Source of the DNA: Vibrio rhodolitus
Lineage (GTDB): Bacteria > Pseudomonadota > Gammaproteobacteria > Enterobacterales > Vibrionaceae
Length of the DNA: 64,000 bases
Reading direction: 5' to 3'
NCBI RefSeq assembly: GCF_003350325.1
Contig: NZ_QLYZ01000019.1
Location: forward strand, 32,457 to 96,456
The notes below the pieces were generated by a model. The model searched no databases and was not told where the DNA came from. It saw only the letters and a list, made by a program, of their open reading frames with translations. A program made the translations under genes and the position numbers. Numbering within the stretch: the stretch's first letter is position 1; every line of letters begins with the position of its first letter. Positions 53,091-62,727 of the stretch are shown here, in pieces.

Positions 53091-53155
53091 ACGCCGCTAC
53101 TACGTCAGCAGCGGCGTTTACCGTATTGCTAGACCAGCACTGTGGCAGTGCTGGT
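53091..53155 (-). other. Two tandem hairpins between binding-protein and ATPase genes
   Basis: ACCAGCACT/AGTGCTGGT (53133-53141, 53147-53155) and ACGCCGCT/AGCGGCGT (53091-53098, 53110-53117) form two stable stems in the operon transcript. Such hairpins commonly stabilise the upstream binding-protein message or attenuate the membrane genes, giving excess binding protein (inference). No long T-run follows either. Confidence 0.7.
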
Positions 53156-53175
53156 TTTATGCGTTACAGATAGTA

Positions 53176-54171
53176 TTAGATGTCACATGAGTTGTTAGAC
53201 ATGTAGTCATGAACTGCAACTTTGCCGCTGATGATGTCTGCTTGGATTTGTTCCAAGTAAGCGCGATCTTCAGCTGAAACAAGGTCTTTGTTGTTGTCAT
53301 CGTATGCCCACTCAACCGCACCTTCTTTAAGACCCAGAACTTTCACGCCCGGAGTCCAAGTGCCTTTCTCGGCTTGATCCCATGAGTTGTAAGCGGCAAC
53401 GCCTACTTTCTTAACCATTGACGTCAGCATGGTGCCTGGTTGTAAGTGGTTTTGGTTTGAGTCAACACCGATAGCGAATTTACCCGCATCTTTTGCTGCT
53501 TGGTAAACGCCCATACCAGTGCCGCCCGCTGCTGCGTAGATAACGTCAACACCTTTAGAGAATTGAGATTTAGCAAGCTCAGAACCTTTTGCTGGGTCAG
53601 CAAACGCTGCTGGCGTAGAACCTGTCATGTTCAAGAAAGTTTCTACGCTTGGGTTTGCGTATTTAGCACCTTGACGGTAGCCACACTCGAACTTACGGAT
53701 CAGTGGAATATCCATACCACCAACGAAGCCAACTTTGCCTGTTGCAGACGCTTTAGCAGCTAGCGCACCAACTAGGAAAGAGCCTTCGTGCTCTTTAAAT
53801 ACGATAGATTGTACGTTTGGCTTATCAACCACAGAATCGATGATAGTGAATTGGATATCAGGGTATTCTGTTGCTACTTTTTCAACAGCTGAAGACATGT
53901 TGAAACCCACTGCCACGATTGGCGTAAAGCCGCGGCTTGCTAGACGGCGTAGACCTTGCTCACGTTGCGCTTCGTTTTGTGGTTCGAATTCACGAACGGT
54001 CACACCTTTGTCGGCATTGAATACTTTCACGCCATTTTGATAAACCGCTTCGTTGAATGATTTATCAAATTTACCAGCAGTGTCATAAACTACGGCTGGT
54101 TTTGCTGCGAAAGCACTGAATGATGACATAGCAAGCGCTAGAGTAGAGAGTTTCAGAATTGGATTTTTCAC
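53176..54171 (-). CDS. BMP family substrate-binding protein of nucleoside ABC importer
   Basis: The 331-residue protein has a Sec signal peptide (about 1-22, ending SAFAA, no lipobox cysteine) and the BMP/PnrA fold: VVYDTAGKFDKSFNEAVYQ (about 27-45), GFNMSSAVEKVA, DSVVDKPNVQSIVFKEHEGSFL and GVDSNQNHL. Characterised family members bind nucleosides. The start is GTG at 54171 with AAGGAT 7 bp upstream; a longer open frame to 54282 would destroy the signal peptide. It is the first gene of the operon. Confidence 0.92.
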   Translation of the reverse strand: MKNPILKLSTLALAMSSFSAFAAKPAVVYDTAGKFDKSFNEAVYQNGVKVFNADKGVTVREFEPQNEAQREQGLRRLASRGFTPIVAVGFNMSSAVEKVATEYPDIQFTIIDSVVDKPNVQSIVFKEHEGSFLVGALAAKASATGKVGFVGGMDIPLIRKFECGYRQGAKYANPSVETFLNMTGSTPAAFADPAKGSELAKSQFSKGVDVIYAAAGGTGMGVYQAAKDAGKFAIGVDSNQNHLQPGTMLTSMVKKVGVAAYNSWDQAEKGTWTPGVKVLGLKEGAVEWAYDDNNKDLVSAEDRAYLEQIQADIISGKVAVHDYMSNNSCDI

Positions 54172-54227
54172 TATCAGATCCTTAGTAGTGCAAATGCGAT
54201 ATGAAAGTAGCTGCTCTCTGTTTTCAC

Positions 54228-54243
54228 CTTTTGTTAACAAAAG
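54228..54243. promoter_or_regulatory. 16-bp palindrome upstream of the BMP operon
   Basis: CTTTTGTTAACAAAAG is a perfect palindrome, extended on both sides (TTTCAC and TGAAA) with a one-base offset to nearly 29 bp. It lies 57 bp before the BMP start codon. It may be an operator or a leader hairpin; the regulator is unknown. Confidence 0.5.
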
Positions 54244-54385
54244 TGAAATCAATGTTTCGCTACATAGAGTAAATTTCAGCATTGGAATGACTAAAATGCT
54301 GGTCCGAGCGATTTACACATCCGACCATTAACTAGTCATTTTATCGTTTGCTTGATTTATTTAAAACCAGTGAAGAATAGTAAAG

Positions 54386-54401
54386 TGTGATGTATATCAA
54401 T
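54386..54401. promoter_or_regulatory. Candidate CRP site between the BMP operon and yjjV
   Basis: TGTGATGTATATCAAT matches TGTGA-N6-TCACA at 8 of 10 conserved positions. It lies in the divergent region and fits catabolite control of nucleoside genes, which is well established for deo/nup genes in E. coli and V. cholerae. Confidence 0.5.
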
Positions 54402-54494
54402 AGAAAACGTTATCGTCATATATCTATTGATCATAATTGTGATGTACGCATTTGTTATCTAAATGAGAGTATTTTGTGCCAAGGAAAATTAACC

Positions 54495-55265
54495 ATGAGC
54501 TTGTTTGATACTCACTGCCATTTAGACTTGATGGTAGATAAAGGCGTTAACCTTGAGGCTGCTTTACAAGCGGCCAAACACGCTGGTGTTGAGCGAATAT
54601 TGGTGCCCGCAGTGGATGAATCGAATTGGGATCGCATCGCCCAATACGCCGAGCTCTACTCGATGGTGGAGTGGGCGATAGGCATTCATCCAATGTTTGT
54701 TACCGAGCAAAGCCTTGAGCAAATAAACCACATGCGACTTCGTCTGGAATCTAATTTGAGTTGTATTGCCATTGGGGAGTGCGGACTGGATTTTTACCAT
54801 GGACGAGAGCATCAAGCATTGCAAACCACCGTTTTAATTGAACAGCTTAAGCTTGCGCAGCAATACAACTTGCCAGTCTTACTGCATGTTAGAAAAGCGC
54901 ATCAAGAGCTGCTTAAGGTGCTTAAACAGTACCCCTTACCTCGTGGCGCAATTGTGCACGGTTTTACGGGCAGTTATGAGCAAGGAATGGAATATATCAA
55001 GCTTGGTTTGCATCTTGGGATTGGTGGCTCGATTACCTACCCAAGAGCCAATAAAACGCGCATGGCATTCGCTCGCTTTCCTTTAGAAAGCTTAGTTTTT
55101 GAAACCGATGCACCAGATATGCCACTTAGTGGACATCAAGGTGAAGCAAATCAGCCCAAATTTGCCAAAGATGTTCTATCTTCTTTTATATTGCTCCGAA
55201 ATGAGTCCGAGCAAACGATTAGCAAAATAGCAGCAAAAACGACCAAAGAAATGTTTAATTATTGA
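54495..55265 (+). CDS. yjjV: TatD-family metal-dependent hydrolase (YjjV-like)
   Basis: The 256-residue protein has the TatD amidohydrolase motifs: FDTHCHLD (4-11), IGECGLDFYHG (about 92-102), LLHVRKAHQE, HGFTGS and ETDAPDMPL (about 204-212). These hold the metal ligands; relatives are 3'-5' DNases. E. coli yjjV lies close to the deo operon, as here, which supports the name over tatD or ycfH. ATG at 54495 follows AAGGA; a longer frame adds 36 unrelated residues. Confidence 0.9.
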   Translation: MSLFDTHCHLDLMVDKGVNLEAALQAAKHAGVERILVPAVDESNWDRIAQYAELYSMVEWAIGIHPMFVTEQSLEQINHMRLRLESNLSCIAIGECGLDFYHGREHQALQTTVLIEQLKLAQQYNLPVLLHVRKAHQELLKVLKQYPLPRGAIVHGFTGSYEQGMEYIKLGLHLGIGGSITYPRANKTRMAFARFPLESLVFETDAPDMPLSGHQGEANQPKFAKDVLSSFILLRNESEQTISKIAAKTTKEMFNY

Positions 55266-55472
55266 GTGTTTAATGTTGATTTTATATGAATGCACTCATT
55301 TAAACGGTTGCGTTTTGTGATTGGTGTCTCAATTGTTAATGTATAGTTCGTGTTGTGTGGTAAAAAGTGCGAGGTGGGTACTACTTTTACTTGGTTCGAT
55401 AAGTATAATCGCCTCCGCTTTTGAGCTCCACTTTGTAACACGCCAACAAATAACATAAGGAAGTCATAAACT
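55266..55472 (+). promoter_or_regulatory. Upstream region of the CNT nucleoside transporter
   Basis: The 207 bp contain no gene. GTTGCGTTTTGTGATTGG (from 55303) combines a CytR-like octamer (consensus GTTGCATT) with a TGTGA half of a CRP site, an arrangement expected for CytR/CRP-controlled nucleoside uptake genes. No single -35/-10 pair stands out. Confidence 0.4.
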
Positions 55473-56756
55473 ATGAGCCTGTTTATGAGCCTAGTCGGTA
55501 TGGTAGTGCTTCTTGCTATTGCATTTGCATTTTCATCTAACCGCAAAGCTATCAACTTAAGAACAGTGGGTGGCGCATTCGCTATCCAATTCGTACTTGG
55601 TGCATTTGTTCTTTACGTACCTTGGGGTCGCGACCTTCTAAACGGTTTCTCTCAAGGTGTATCTAACGTTATCAACTACGGTAACGATGGTATCTCTTTC
55701 CTATTCGGTGGTCTTGTTTCTGACAAGATGTTCGAAGTATTTGGTGGCGGCGGCTTCATCTTCGCATTCCGTGTACTTCCAACACTGATCTTCTTCTCAG
55801 CACTAATTTCAGTACTGTACTACCTAGGCATCATGCAATGGGTTATTAAAATCCTTGGTGGTGGTCTACAAAAGGCACTAGGTACATCTCGCGCTGAATC
55901 AATGTCTGCAGCAGCTAACATTTTCGTAGGTCAAACTGAAGCGCCACTAGTTGTGCGTCCATTTGTTCCTAAGATGACGCAATCTGAGCTATTTGCAGTA
56001 ATGTGTGGTGGTCTAGCATCAGTAGCTGGTGGTGTACTAGCTGGTTACGCATCTATGGGCGTGCCTCTAGAGTACCTAGTAGCAGCATCATTCATGGCGG
56101 CACCTGGTGGTCTACTATTCGCTAAGATCCTTCACCCAGAAACCGATCAGCCTGAAGAAGATATTCAAGCAGCAATGGACGGTGGTGACGACAAACCAAC
56201 TAACGTTATCGACGCAGCAGCGGGCGGCGCGGCATCAGGTCTACAACTAGCACTAAACGTAGGTGCAATGCTTATCGCATTCGTAGGTCTAATCGCACTA
56301 GTGAACGGTATGCTAGGTGGTATTGGTGGTTGGTTCGGTATGCCTGAACTGACGCTAGAGCTAATCCTAGGTTACGCATTCTCTCCACTAGCATTCCTAA
56401 TCGGTGTGCCTTGGGATGAAGCGATTGTTGCGGGTTCATTTATCGGTCAAAAACTGGTTATCAACGAATTCGTAGCGTACCTAAACTTCACACCATACAT
56501 TGGTGAAACAGCTCAAGTTGTAGCTGAAACGGGTCAAGTAATGTCTGATAAGACAGTTGCTATCATCTCGTTCGCTCTATGTGGCTTCGCTAACCTATCG
56601 TCTATCGCAATCCTACTAGGTGGTCTAGGTAGCTTGGCTCCTAACCGTCGTGGCGATATCGCACGTATGGGTATGAAAGCAGTTCTTGCTGGTACATTAT
56701 CTAACCTAATGGCAGCAACAATTGCAGGCTTCTGTCTAAGCCTTGCTGCTCTATAA
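55473..56756 (+). CDS. nupC: Concentrative nucleoside transporter (CNT, NupC family)
   Basis: The 427-residue membrane protein is very similar to the structurally known V. cholerae CNT, a sodium-coupled nucleoside symporter. Motifs: [20 protein letters not shown] (about 90-109), [12 protein letters not shown] (nucleoside-binding hairpin HP1), [10 protein letters not shown] (about 330-339) and [14 protein letters not shown]. The acidic segment around 228-245 matches the V. cholerae protein. It lies directly before deoC. The symbol is by family; it is not a strict orthologue of E. coli nupC. Confidence 0.95.
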   Translation: MSLFMSLVGMVVLLAIAFAFSSNRKAINLRTVGGAFAIQFVLGAFVLYVPWGRDLLNGFSQGVSNVINYGNDGISFLFGGLVSDKMFEVFGGGGFIFAFRVLPTLIFFSALISVLYYLGIMQWVIKILGGGLQKALGTSRAESMSAAANIFVGQTEAPLVVRPFVPKMTQSELFAVMCGGLASVAGGVLAGYASMGVPLEYLVAASFMAAPGGLLFAKILHPETDQPEEDIQAAMDGGDDKPTNVIDAAAGGAASGLQLALNVGAMLIAFVGLIALVNGMLGGIGGWFGMPELTLELILGYAFSPLAFLIGVPWDEAIVAGSFIGQKLVINEFVAYLNFTPYIGETAQVVAETGQVMSDKTVAIISFALCGFANLSSIAILLGGLGSLAPNRRGDIARMGMKAVLAGTLSNLMAATIAGFCLSLAAL

Positions 56757-56792
56757 TTAAGAGTCAGTTTAATATAGACGCCACTTGAAATT

Positions 56793-56830
56793 ATGCCCTG
56801 TAGCACTCATATGCTGCGGGGCATTTTTTG
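56793..56830 (+). terminator. Terminator after the CNT gene
   Basis: A 13-bp stem (56793-56805 with 56812-56824, two wobble pairs) has a CTCATA loop and six T residues. Confidence 0.92.
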
Positions 56831-57281
56831 TTTTTGCTTAGAGTAACTTTTCCTTTCACAAGGCTTGTGAATAAAGGTGAGTACTCGGTAAAAGATTTTT
56901 GAGATACAAACCGTTTGCGCTCTATTTGCCACTACAGTTTTGCGCGGATTCTTTATATGGTTAGATTCGTTGATAGAATTTGGATTGAATTACGTTCAAA
57001 TCAGCAATGAATTCTCACCACCGGATAAATGATTTATCCGGCAGCGCATATAGCGCAAGCCAAGGGCGACGTTATATGATATTAGAGACACCGCAATCAT
57101 AGATTGTTGTGCCATAGGCCAAACTGGTACTGTGCGGTGACAAGGATAGCAATTGGGGCAAATTCGCTGTTTGCCACCGAGTCTTCAAGGAACCAAGTCC
57201 GTTCATCAATAACTGCTTTCTCTGCCTATACTCAGAGAGCGGAGAAACAGTCACATTTTTGAATATTGATCGGAGATAGAA
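56831..57281 (+). promoter_or_regulatory. deo operon upstream region with perfect palindrome
   Basis: No protein gene is supported in these 450 bp. A perfect 21-bp palindrome, CCGGATAAAT-G-ATTTATCCGG, lies at 57021-57041, 240 bp before deoC; it may be an operator or an RNA hairpin. In E. coli deo is controlled by CytR, DeoR and CRP; this sequence does not match the E. coli DeoR operator. Nothing else stands out. Confidence 0.5.
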
Positions 57282-58061
57282 ATGAGCGATTTAAAAGCAG
57301 CAGCGTTACGTGCACTTCAACTAATGGACCTAACGACGCTAAATGACGACGACACAGATGCGAAAGTAATTTCACTTTGTCATGATGCTAAGACAGCAGT
57401 AGGCAACACAGCTGCAATCTGTATTTACCCTCGCTTTATTCCTATTGCTAAGAAGACACTTCGTGAACAAGGTACGCCAGACGTACGTATCGCAACAGTA
57501 ACTAACTTCCCTCACGGTAACGATGATATCGAAATCGCAGTAGCGGAAACAAAAGCTGCAGTTGCATACGGTGCAGATGAAGTAGACGTAGTATTCCCTT
57601 ACCGTGCGCTAATCGCAGGTAACGAAGAAGTAGGCTTTGAGCTAGTTAAGCAATGTAAAGCAGCGTGTGGTGACAGCGTTCTACTTAAAGTAATCATCGA
57701 AACAGGTGAGCTTAAAGAAGAAGCGCTAATCAAGAAAGCATCACAAATCTGTATCGAAGCAGGTGCTGACTTCATTAAAACTTCAACTGGTAAAGTGCCA
57801 GTGAATGCAACACCAGAATACGCGCGCATGATGCTAGAAGTGATTCGTGACATGAACGTAGCTGAGACTGTTGGTTTCAAACCTGCGGGTGGTGTACGTA
57901 CTGCAGAAGATGCGCAAGCATACCTAGCAATGGCTGACGAAATCCTAGGTGATAACTGGGTTGATGCTCGTCACTACCGTTTTGGTGCATCAAGCCTACT
58001 GACTAACCTTCTTAATACATTAGAAGTGACAGACGAGAAAGCTGACCCAACAGCATATTAA
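57282..58061 (+). CDS. deoC: Deoxyribose-phosphate aldolase
   Basis: DeoC cleaves 2-deoxyribose-5-phosphate to acetaldehyde and glyceraldehyde-3-phosphate, ending deoxynucleoside catabolism. The 259-residue class I aldolase (same length as E. coli) has the Schiff-base lysine in DFIKTSTGK (about 163-171) and the second lysine in GFKPAGGVR (about 199-207). It is the first gene of deoCABD, 112 bp before deoA. Confidence 0.98.
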   Translation: MSDLKAAALRALQLMDLTTLNDDDTDAKVISLCHDAKTAVGNTAAICIYPRFIPIAKKTLREQGTPDVRIATVTNFPHGNDDIEIAVAETKAAVAYGADEVDVVFPYRALIAGNEEVGFELVKQCKAACGDSVLLKVIIETGELKEEALIKKASQICIEAGADFIKTSTGKVPVNATPEYARMMLEVIRDMNVAETVGFKPAGGVRTAEDAQAYLAMADEILGDNWVDARHYRFGASSLLTNLLNTLEVTDEKADPTAY

Positions 58062-58173
58062 TATCTTCACCATAGGTGAAAATTTAGTCTGTTTGATGAA
58101 GTGGTGCTAGCCACCACTTCAATCTCTACCTCTTTACCTTACAACCTTACTCATGCGAGTACGGGAGGACCTA

Positions 58174-59502
58174 ATGTATTTACCACAAGAGATCATTCGT
58201 AAAAAGCGTGATGGCGAAGTGCTAACCGCTGACGAAATTAACTTCTTTATCCAAGGCGTTGCCAACAACACCGTTTCTGAAGGTCAAATCGCAGCGTTTG
58301 CGATGACGATTTTCTTCAATGAGATGACTATGGATGAGCGAATTGCACTGACTTGTGCGATGCGTGATTCTGGCATGGTTATCGATTGGAGCCACATGAA
58401 CTTTGGTGGTCCAATTGTTGATAAACACTCAACCGGTGGTGTGGGCGATGTGACTTCACTGATGCTTGGCCCTATGGTGGCAGCATGTGGTGGCTTTGTA
58501 CCAATGATTTCTGGACGTGGTCTAGGACACACAGGCGGCACGCTGGATAAGCTTGAGTCGATCCCCGGCTACAACATTACTCCGACTAACGAAGTGTTTG
58601 GTCAGGTAACAAAAGATGCAGGTGTCGCGATTATCGGTCAAACCGGCGATCTTGCACCAGCGGACAAACGTGTATACGCAACGCGTGATATTACAGCCAC
58701 AGTAGACAACATCTCTCTCATTACTGCGTCAATTCTATCGAAGAAACTGGCGGCAGGTCTTGAGTCTCTTGTGATGGATGTAAAAGTAGGTTCTGGCGCA
58801 TTTATGCCAACTTATGAAGCATCTGAAGAACTCGCGAAGTCTATTGTTGCGGTAGCAAATGGTGCTGGCACTAAAACCACGGCAATTCTAACTGACATGA
58901 ACCAAGTGTTGGCTTCCTCAGCGGGTAACGCAGTAGAAGTACGTGAAGCGGTACGTTTCCTAACCGGTGAGTACCGCAACCCGCGTCTACTTGAAGTGAC
59001 GTTGGCATCGTGCGCGGAAATGCTAGTACTTGGTAAGCTTGCTGACAATACAGAACAAGCCAATGCCAAGCTGATGGAAGTATTAGACAACGGTAAAGCG
59101 GCTGAGTGCTTCGGTAAAATGGTCGCAGGTCTTGGCGGTCCTGCAGATTTTGTTGAAAATTACGACAACTACCTAGAAAAAGCACCAATTATCAAGCCAG
59201 TATTTGCTGAGCAAACCGGTGTGGTTTCGGCGATGGATACTCGTGCGATTGGCATGGCTGTGGTTTCTATGGGTGGCGGTCGCCGCGTTGCGACAGATGC
59301 GATTGATTACGCAGTTGGTTTCGATGGCTTTATTCGTTTGGGTGAAGTTGCCGATGAGAATAAACCACTAGCGATTATCCATGCTCGCAGTGAAGAGCAG
59401 TGGCAAGATGCTGCAAACGCACTACGTAAAGCAATGACGATTGGTGGTGAGTACACCCCAACGCCAAATGTGTACTGCCAAATCCGCGCAGAAGACGTTT
59501 AA
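58174..59502 (+). CDS. deoA: Thymidine phosphorylase
   Basis: DeoA phosphorolyses thymidine and deoxyuridine to base and deoxyribose-1-phosphate. The 442-residue protein (E. coli 440) has the phosphate-binding [20 protein letters not shown] (about 84-103, read in part), [20 protein letters not shown] (about 116-135) and [10 protein letters not shown]. The start [14 protein letters not shown] at 58174 follows GGGAGGA; a frame 21 bp longer has no ribosome binding site. deoB follows after 57 bp. Confidence 0.98.
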   Translation: MYLPQEIIRKKRDGEVLTADEINFFIQGVANNTVSEGQIAAFAMTIFFNEMTMDERIALTCAMRDSGMVIDWSHMNFGGPIVDKHSTGGVGDVTSLMLGPMVAACGGFVPMISGRGLGHTGGTLDKLESIPGYNITPTNEVFGQVTKDAGVAIIGQTGDLAPADKRVYATRDITATVDNISLITASILSKKLAAGLESLVMDVKVGSGAFMPTYEASEELAKSIVAVANGAGTKTTAILTDMNQVLASSAGNAVEVREAVRFLTGEYRNPRLLEVTLASCAEMLVLGKLADNTEQANAKLMEVLDNGKAAECFGKMVAGLGGPADFVENYDNYLEKAPIIKPVFAEQTGVVSAMDTRAIGMAVVSMGGGRRVATDAIDYAVGFDGFIRLGEVADENKPLAIIHARSEEQWQDAANALRKAMTIGGEYTPTPNVYCQIRAEDV

Positions 59503-59559
59503 TATCAACAAGGCCTGCTTTCACAATATCGATTCCTAAGTGGGCCTGAGGAATAAGCA

Positions 59560-60780
59560 ATGAAAAGAGCATTTATTTTAGTCCTAGACTCATTTGGTAT
59601 CGGTGCAACGGCTGATGCTGACAAGTTCGGTGATGTGGGTTCAGATACGCTAGGTCACATTGCGGAGCAATGTGATAAAGGTTTGGCTGATAACGACCAA
59701 CGCAGTGGCATGTTGCAGCTACCAAACCTATCTAAGCTTGGTTTGGCAATGGCGCACAAAGAGTCAACTGGTAGCTTTGCACCTGGTTTAGATGCGGATG
59801 CAGAGATCATCGGCGCTTACGGTCATGCAGCAGAGCTATCTTCGGGTAAAGATACTCCGTCTGGTCACTGGGAAATTGCAGGCGTGCCAGTACTGTTTGA
59901 ATGGGGTTACTTCACTGACAAAGCGAACAGCTTCCCGAAAGAGTTAACCGATCGCATTCTTGCTCGCGCGGGTCTAGATGATTTCCTTGGCAACTGCCAT
60001 GCATCAGGCACACAAGTACTGGATGATCTTGGTGAAGAACACATGAAAACTGGCTTGCCAATTTTCTACACTTCAGCAGACTCAGTTTTCCAAATTGCTT
60101 GTCACGAAGAGACGTTTGGTCTTGAGCGCCTATTAGAGCTTTGCCAAATTGCGCGTGAAGAGCTAGCGGATTACAACATTGGTCGTGTTATTGCACGTCC
60201 ATTTATTGGTCCTGGTAAAGGTCAGTTTGAGCGTACTGGTAACCGTCGCGATCTTTCTGTTGAGCCGCCGGCTGCGACTGTGTTGCAAAAGCTAGCAGAA
60301 GAGAAGCAAGGTGAAGTGATATCAATTGGTAAGATTGCTGATATCTACGCAAACTGTGGCATCACCAAGAAAGTGAAGGCAACTGGTATTCCTGCACTGT
60401 TTGAAGCAACGCTTGAGCAGATCAAAGCGGCAGGTGACAATACCATAGTATTCACTAACTTTGTTGATTTTGACTCAGCATACGGTCACCGTCGTGATGT
60501 TGCGGGCTACGCAGCAGCACTGGAATACTTCGACGGTCGCATCAACGAAGTACTAGAATTGATGCAAGAAGATGACATCTTGATCCTAACCGCTGACCAT
60601 GGTTGTGACCCAACGTGGCAAGGTACTGACCATACTCGTGAGCACATCCCAGTGTTGGTTTACGGTCAAAAGATCCCTGCGGGCTCATTAGGTCGTCGTG
60701 AATCATTTGCTGATATTGGTCAGACTTTAGCAGAATATTTTGCTACGTCACCAATGGATTACGGTAAGAGCTTCTTGTAA
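59560..60780 (+). CDS. deoB: Phosphopentomutase
   Basis: DeoB interconverts (deoxy)ribose-1-phosphate and (deoxy)ribose-5-phosphate. The 406-residue enzyme is of the alkaline-phosphatase superfamily with two metal sites: [10 protein letters not shown] at 6-15 with nucleophile region [18 protein letters not shown] (about 98-106) and the C-terminal [18 protein letters not shown] (about 346-363). It lies between deoA and deoD as in E. coli. Confidence 0.98.
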   Translation: MKRAFILVLDSFGIGATADADKFGDVGSDTLGHIAEQCDKGLADNDQRSGMLQLPNLSKLGLAMAHKESTGSFAPGLDADAEIIGAYGHAAELSSGKDTPSGHWEIAGVPVLFEWGYFTDKANSFPKELTDRILARAGLDDFLGNCHASGTQVLDDLGEEHMKTGLPIFYTSADSVFQIACHEETFGLERLLELCQIAREELADYNIGRVIARPFIGPGKGQFERTGNRRDLSVEPPAATVLQKLAEEKQGEVISIGKIADIYANCGITKKVKATGIPALFEATLEQIKAAGDNTIVFTNFVDFDSAYGHRRDVAGYAAALEYFDGRINEVLELMQEDDILILTADHGCDPTWQGTDHTREHIPVLVYGQKIPAGSLGRRESFADIGQTLAEYFATSPMDYGKSFL

Positions 60781-60787
60781 ATTAGAC

Positions 60788-60813
60788 ACTCAAGCATAGA
60801 TAGATGCTTGAGT
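60788..60813 (+). other. Hairpin between deoB and deoD
   Basis: ACTCAAGCAT (60788-60797) pairs perfectly with ATGCTTGAGT (60804-60813) around AGATAG. No T-run follows. It may reduce read-through or protect the upstream message, so deoD may be expressed partly independently (inference). Confidence 0.6.
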
Positions 60814-60887
60814 CAGAGTAAACTGAATATTATTGGCGTCAATGCCGTTCATTTGGCGCCTTCTTCTATATTGAAAAGGAAAATACG

Positions 60888-61607
60888 ATGGCAACTCCAC
60901 ATATTAATGCTGAAATGGGTGCATTTGCAGATGTAGTACTAATGCCGGGTGACCCGCTACGTGCTAAATACATTGCAGAAACATTCCTAGAAGACGTAGT
61001 TCAAGTATGTGATGTTCGTAACATGTTCGGTTACACAGGCACTTACAAAGGTCGTAAGATCTCTGTAATGGGTCATGGTATGGGTATTCCTTCATGCTCA
61101 ATCTACGTGACTGAGCTAATCAAAGACTTCGGTGTGAAGAAAGTGATTCGCGTGGGCAGCTGTGGTGCTGTAAACGAAGACATCAAAGTACGCGACGTTG
61201 TGATCGGTATGGGTGCTTGTACTGACTCTAAAGTAAACCGTATCCGTTTCAAAGGTCATGACTTTGCTGCTATCGCGGATTACAAAATGGTTCGCGCAGC
61301 AGAAGAAGCAGCGAAAGCTCGTGGTATCGATGTAAAAGTAGGTAACCTATTCTCAGCTGAGCTTTTCTACACACCAGATCCAGAAATGTTCGACGTAATG
61401 GACAAGTACGGCATCGTGGGTGTTGAAATGGAAGCAGCTGGTATCTACGGCGTTGCTGCAGAATACGGCGCGAAAGCACTGACTATCTGTACTGTTTCTG
61501 ACCACATCAAAACAGGTGAGCAAACCACTTCTGAAGAGCGTCAAAACACGTTCAACGAGATGATGCTTATCGCGCTAGATTCAGTTCTACTAGGCGACGA
61601 AGAGTAA
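60888..61607 (+). CDS. deoD: Purine-nucleoside phosphorylase (DeoD type)
   Basis: DeoD phosphorolyses purine (deoxy)nucleosides and is a hexamer in E. coli. The 239-residue protein (same length as E. coli) starts [20 protein letters not shown] and has [11 protein letters not shown] (21-31), [17 protein letters not shown] (about 178-188) and the catalytic aspartate in TVSDHI. It ends the deo operon. Repeat sequence begins right after its stop codon. Confidence 0.99.
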   Translation: MATPHINAEMGAFADVVLMPGDPLRAKYIAETFLEDVVQVCDVRNMFGYTGTYKGRKISVMGHGMGIPSCSIYVTELIKDFGVKKVIRVGSCGAVNEDIKVRDVVIGMGACTDSKVNRIRFKGHDFAAIADYKMVRAAEEAAKARGIDVKVGNLFSAELFYTPDPEMFDVMDKYGIVGVEMEAAGIYGVAAEYGAKALTICTVSDHIKTGEQTTSEERQNTFNEMMLIALDSVLLGDEE

Positions 61608-61700
61608 TCGAGCGAAGCTCTAGGAACGCGATGCTTACGGAGCTTGGAACGTTTCACTTTACGGAACACTGAGCTACGGATAAGCAAAACTGCATAAGAA
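61608..61700. repeat. GGAACG-rich extragenic repeat after deoD
   Basis: The stretch holds several spaced GGAACG/GGAACAC elements with ACGGA and GAGC steps (61612-61680). Similar sequence follows rsmI at 10560-10620. Both copies begin at the stop codon of a plus-strand gene. Confidence 0.55.
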
Positions 61701-61704
61701 TTAT

Positions 61705-61736
61705 AAGGGTTGGCTTAAGTGCCAGCCCTTTTTTAT
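61705..61736 (+). terminator. Terminator of the deo operon
   Basis: AAGGGTTGGC (61705-61714) pairs with GCCAGCCCTT (61721-61730, one wobble) and is followed by TTTT. It lies about 100 bp after the deoD stop, beyond the repeat. Confidence 0.9.
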
Positions 61737-61790
61737 GCGTATACGTTTTTTCACCTGTCATTGTTGATATAAATAGCGTTGCTAAAAGTT

Positions 61791-61824
61791 GTCATTCTCG
61801 AGAGCGCAGCGAGTCGGGAATCTT
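61791..61824. repeat. GTCATTC...GGGAATCTT extragenic repeat, single arm
   Basis: This copy matches the left arm of the element at 10666-10704: GTCATTC, GAGAGCGCAGCGAG, TCGGGAATCTT. The inverted right arm is absent. Confidence 0.7.
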
Positions 61825-61873
61825 ACTTTTGTTTATGCATGGTATTGAATGACAAGCGGATAGCGCTATGCTT

Positions 61874-61918
<45 letters not shown>

Positions 61919-61940
61919 GTAGCGTCAGCGTTCCCAAATG

Positions 61941-61965
61941 AAAAAAAACCGGCTTGCGCCGGTTT
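61941..61965 (-). terminator. Terminator of ytjB
   Basis: AAACCGGC (61946-61953) pairs with GCCGGTTT (61958-61965). On the minus strand the stem is followed by a T-run (eight A residues at 61941-61948 on the plus strand). Confidence 0.93.
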
Positions 61966-61969
61966 CTAT

Positions 61970-62575
61970 CTAATTCATATCTTTCAGTAGCAAGTTCTCG
62001 CCTTTGCTTTTTGGCTTGCGGCGAATAATAAACGCCAGCAAGAAACCAGCGATAAAACTTACCCCTACCATTGAGTACATGTAGCGATCGCTTTTACGAT
62101 AGTAGTGATCAGAAAACGCGGTAAGTTTGCCTGTCTCAAAGGTCATACGGATAAAGCCGACAATCACGTTGTCGTGCATGATTGGCTCAACCAATTGTTG
62201 GCGACCAATACGCGCTGTTTCTAACGGCGTGTCTAAACCGAGGATTTCTCGTACTGACTTGGCTTGATCGCTTGAAGCTAAGCGAATGCCTTCAGCGTCA
62301 TAAATAGTGGCGTCAAAAACCAATTTGTCTTCAGCAAGCTGATTGGTCAGATTAAGCAGTCGTTCTTGGTCAGCATCAGCGATCATCGCGCCAGCTGAGA
62401 GTGAGGCTTGCGAGATCAAAACCTTAGTTAACGTTTCCAACTGATTGGTCTGGATCTGTTCGTTACCTTTAGTGATTTTGACGCTGTTCACCGCAATCAT
62501 GGCACCGCCAGCTAGCAAGAAAAGAATGGCTAGCACCCGCATTGCCATGCGAAATGAAAACAAGGAAGAGTCCAT
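61970..62575 (-). CDS. ytjB: YtjB/Smp family membrane protein
   Basis: The 201-residue protein has an N-terminal membrane helix (about 10-32), a periplasmic domain (about 35-165, with FDATIYDAEGIRLASS and VGFIRMTF) and a second helix (about 168-186) followed by a basic tail. This layout and the divergent pairing with serB match E. coli ytjB (smp). Function is unknown. Confidence 0.87.
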   Translation of the reverse strand: MDSSLFSFRMAMRVLAILFLLAGGAMIAVNSVKITKGNEQIQTNQLETLTKVLISQASLSAGAMIADADQERLLNLTNQLAEDKLVFDATIYDAEGIRLASSDQAKSVREILGLDTPLETARIGRQQLVEPIMHDNVIVGFIRMTFETGKLTAFSDHYYRKSDRYMYSMVGVSFIAGFLLAFIIRRKPKSKGENLLLKDMN

Positions 62576-62727
62576 AAGTTACCTGCTAAACTTCACTACA
62601 CTCTGCTTTGATGGTAGTGATAATTGGGCAAAAATCTATATTTATCGAGTACAGTGCGCATATTGAGACTTGCGCAACCAAATTGCAATAGGGTAACTTG
62701 GAAGCAACGTTAATAGGAATGCTTTAC

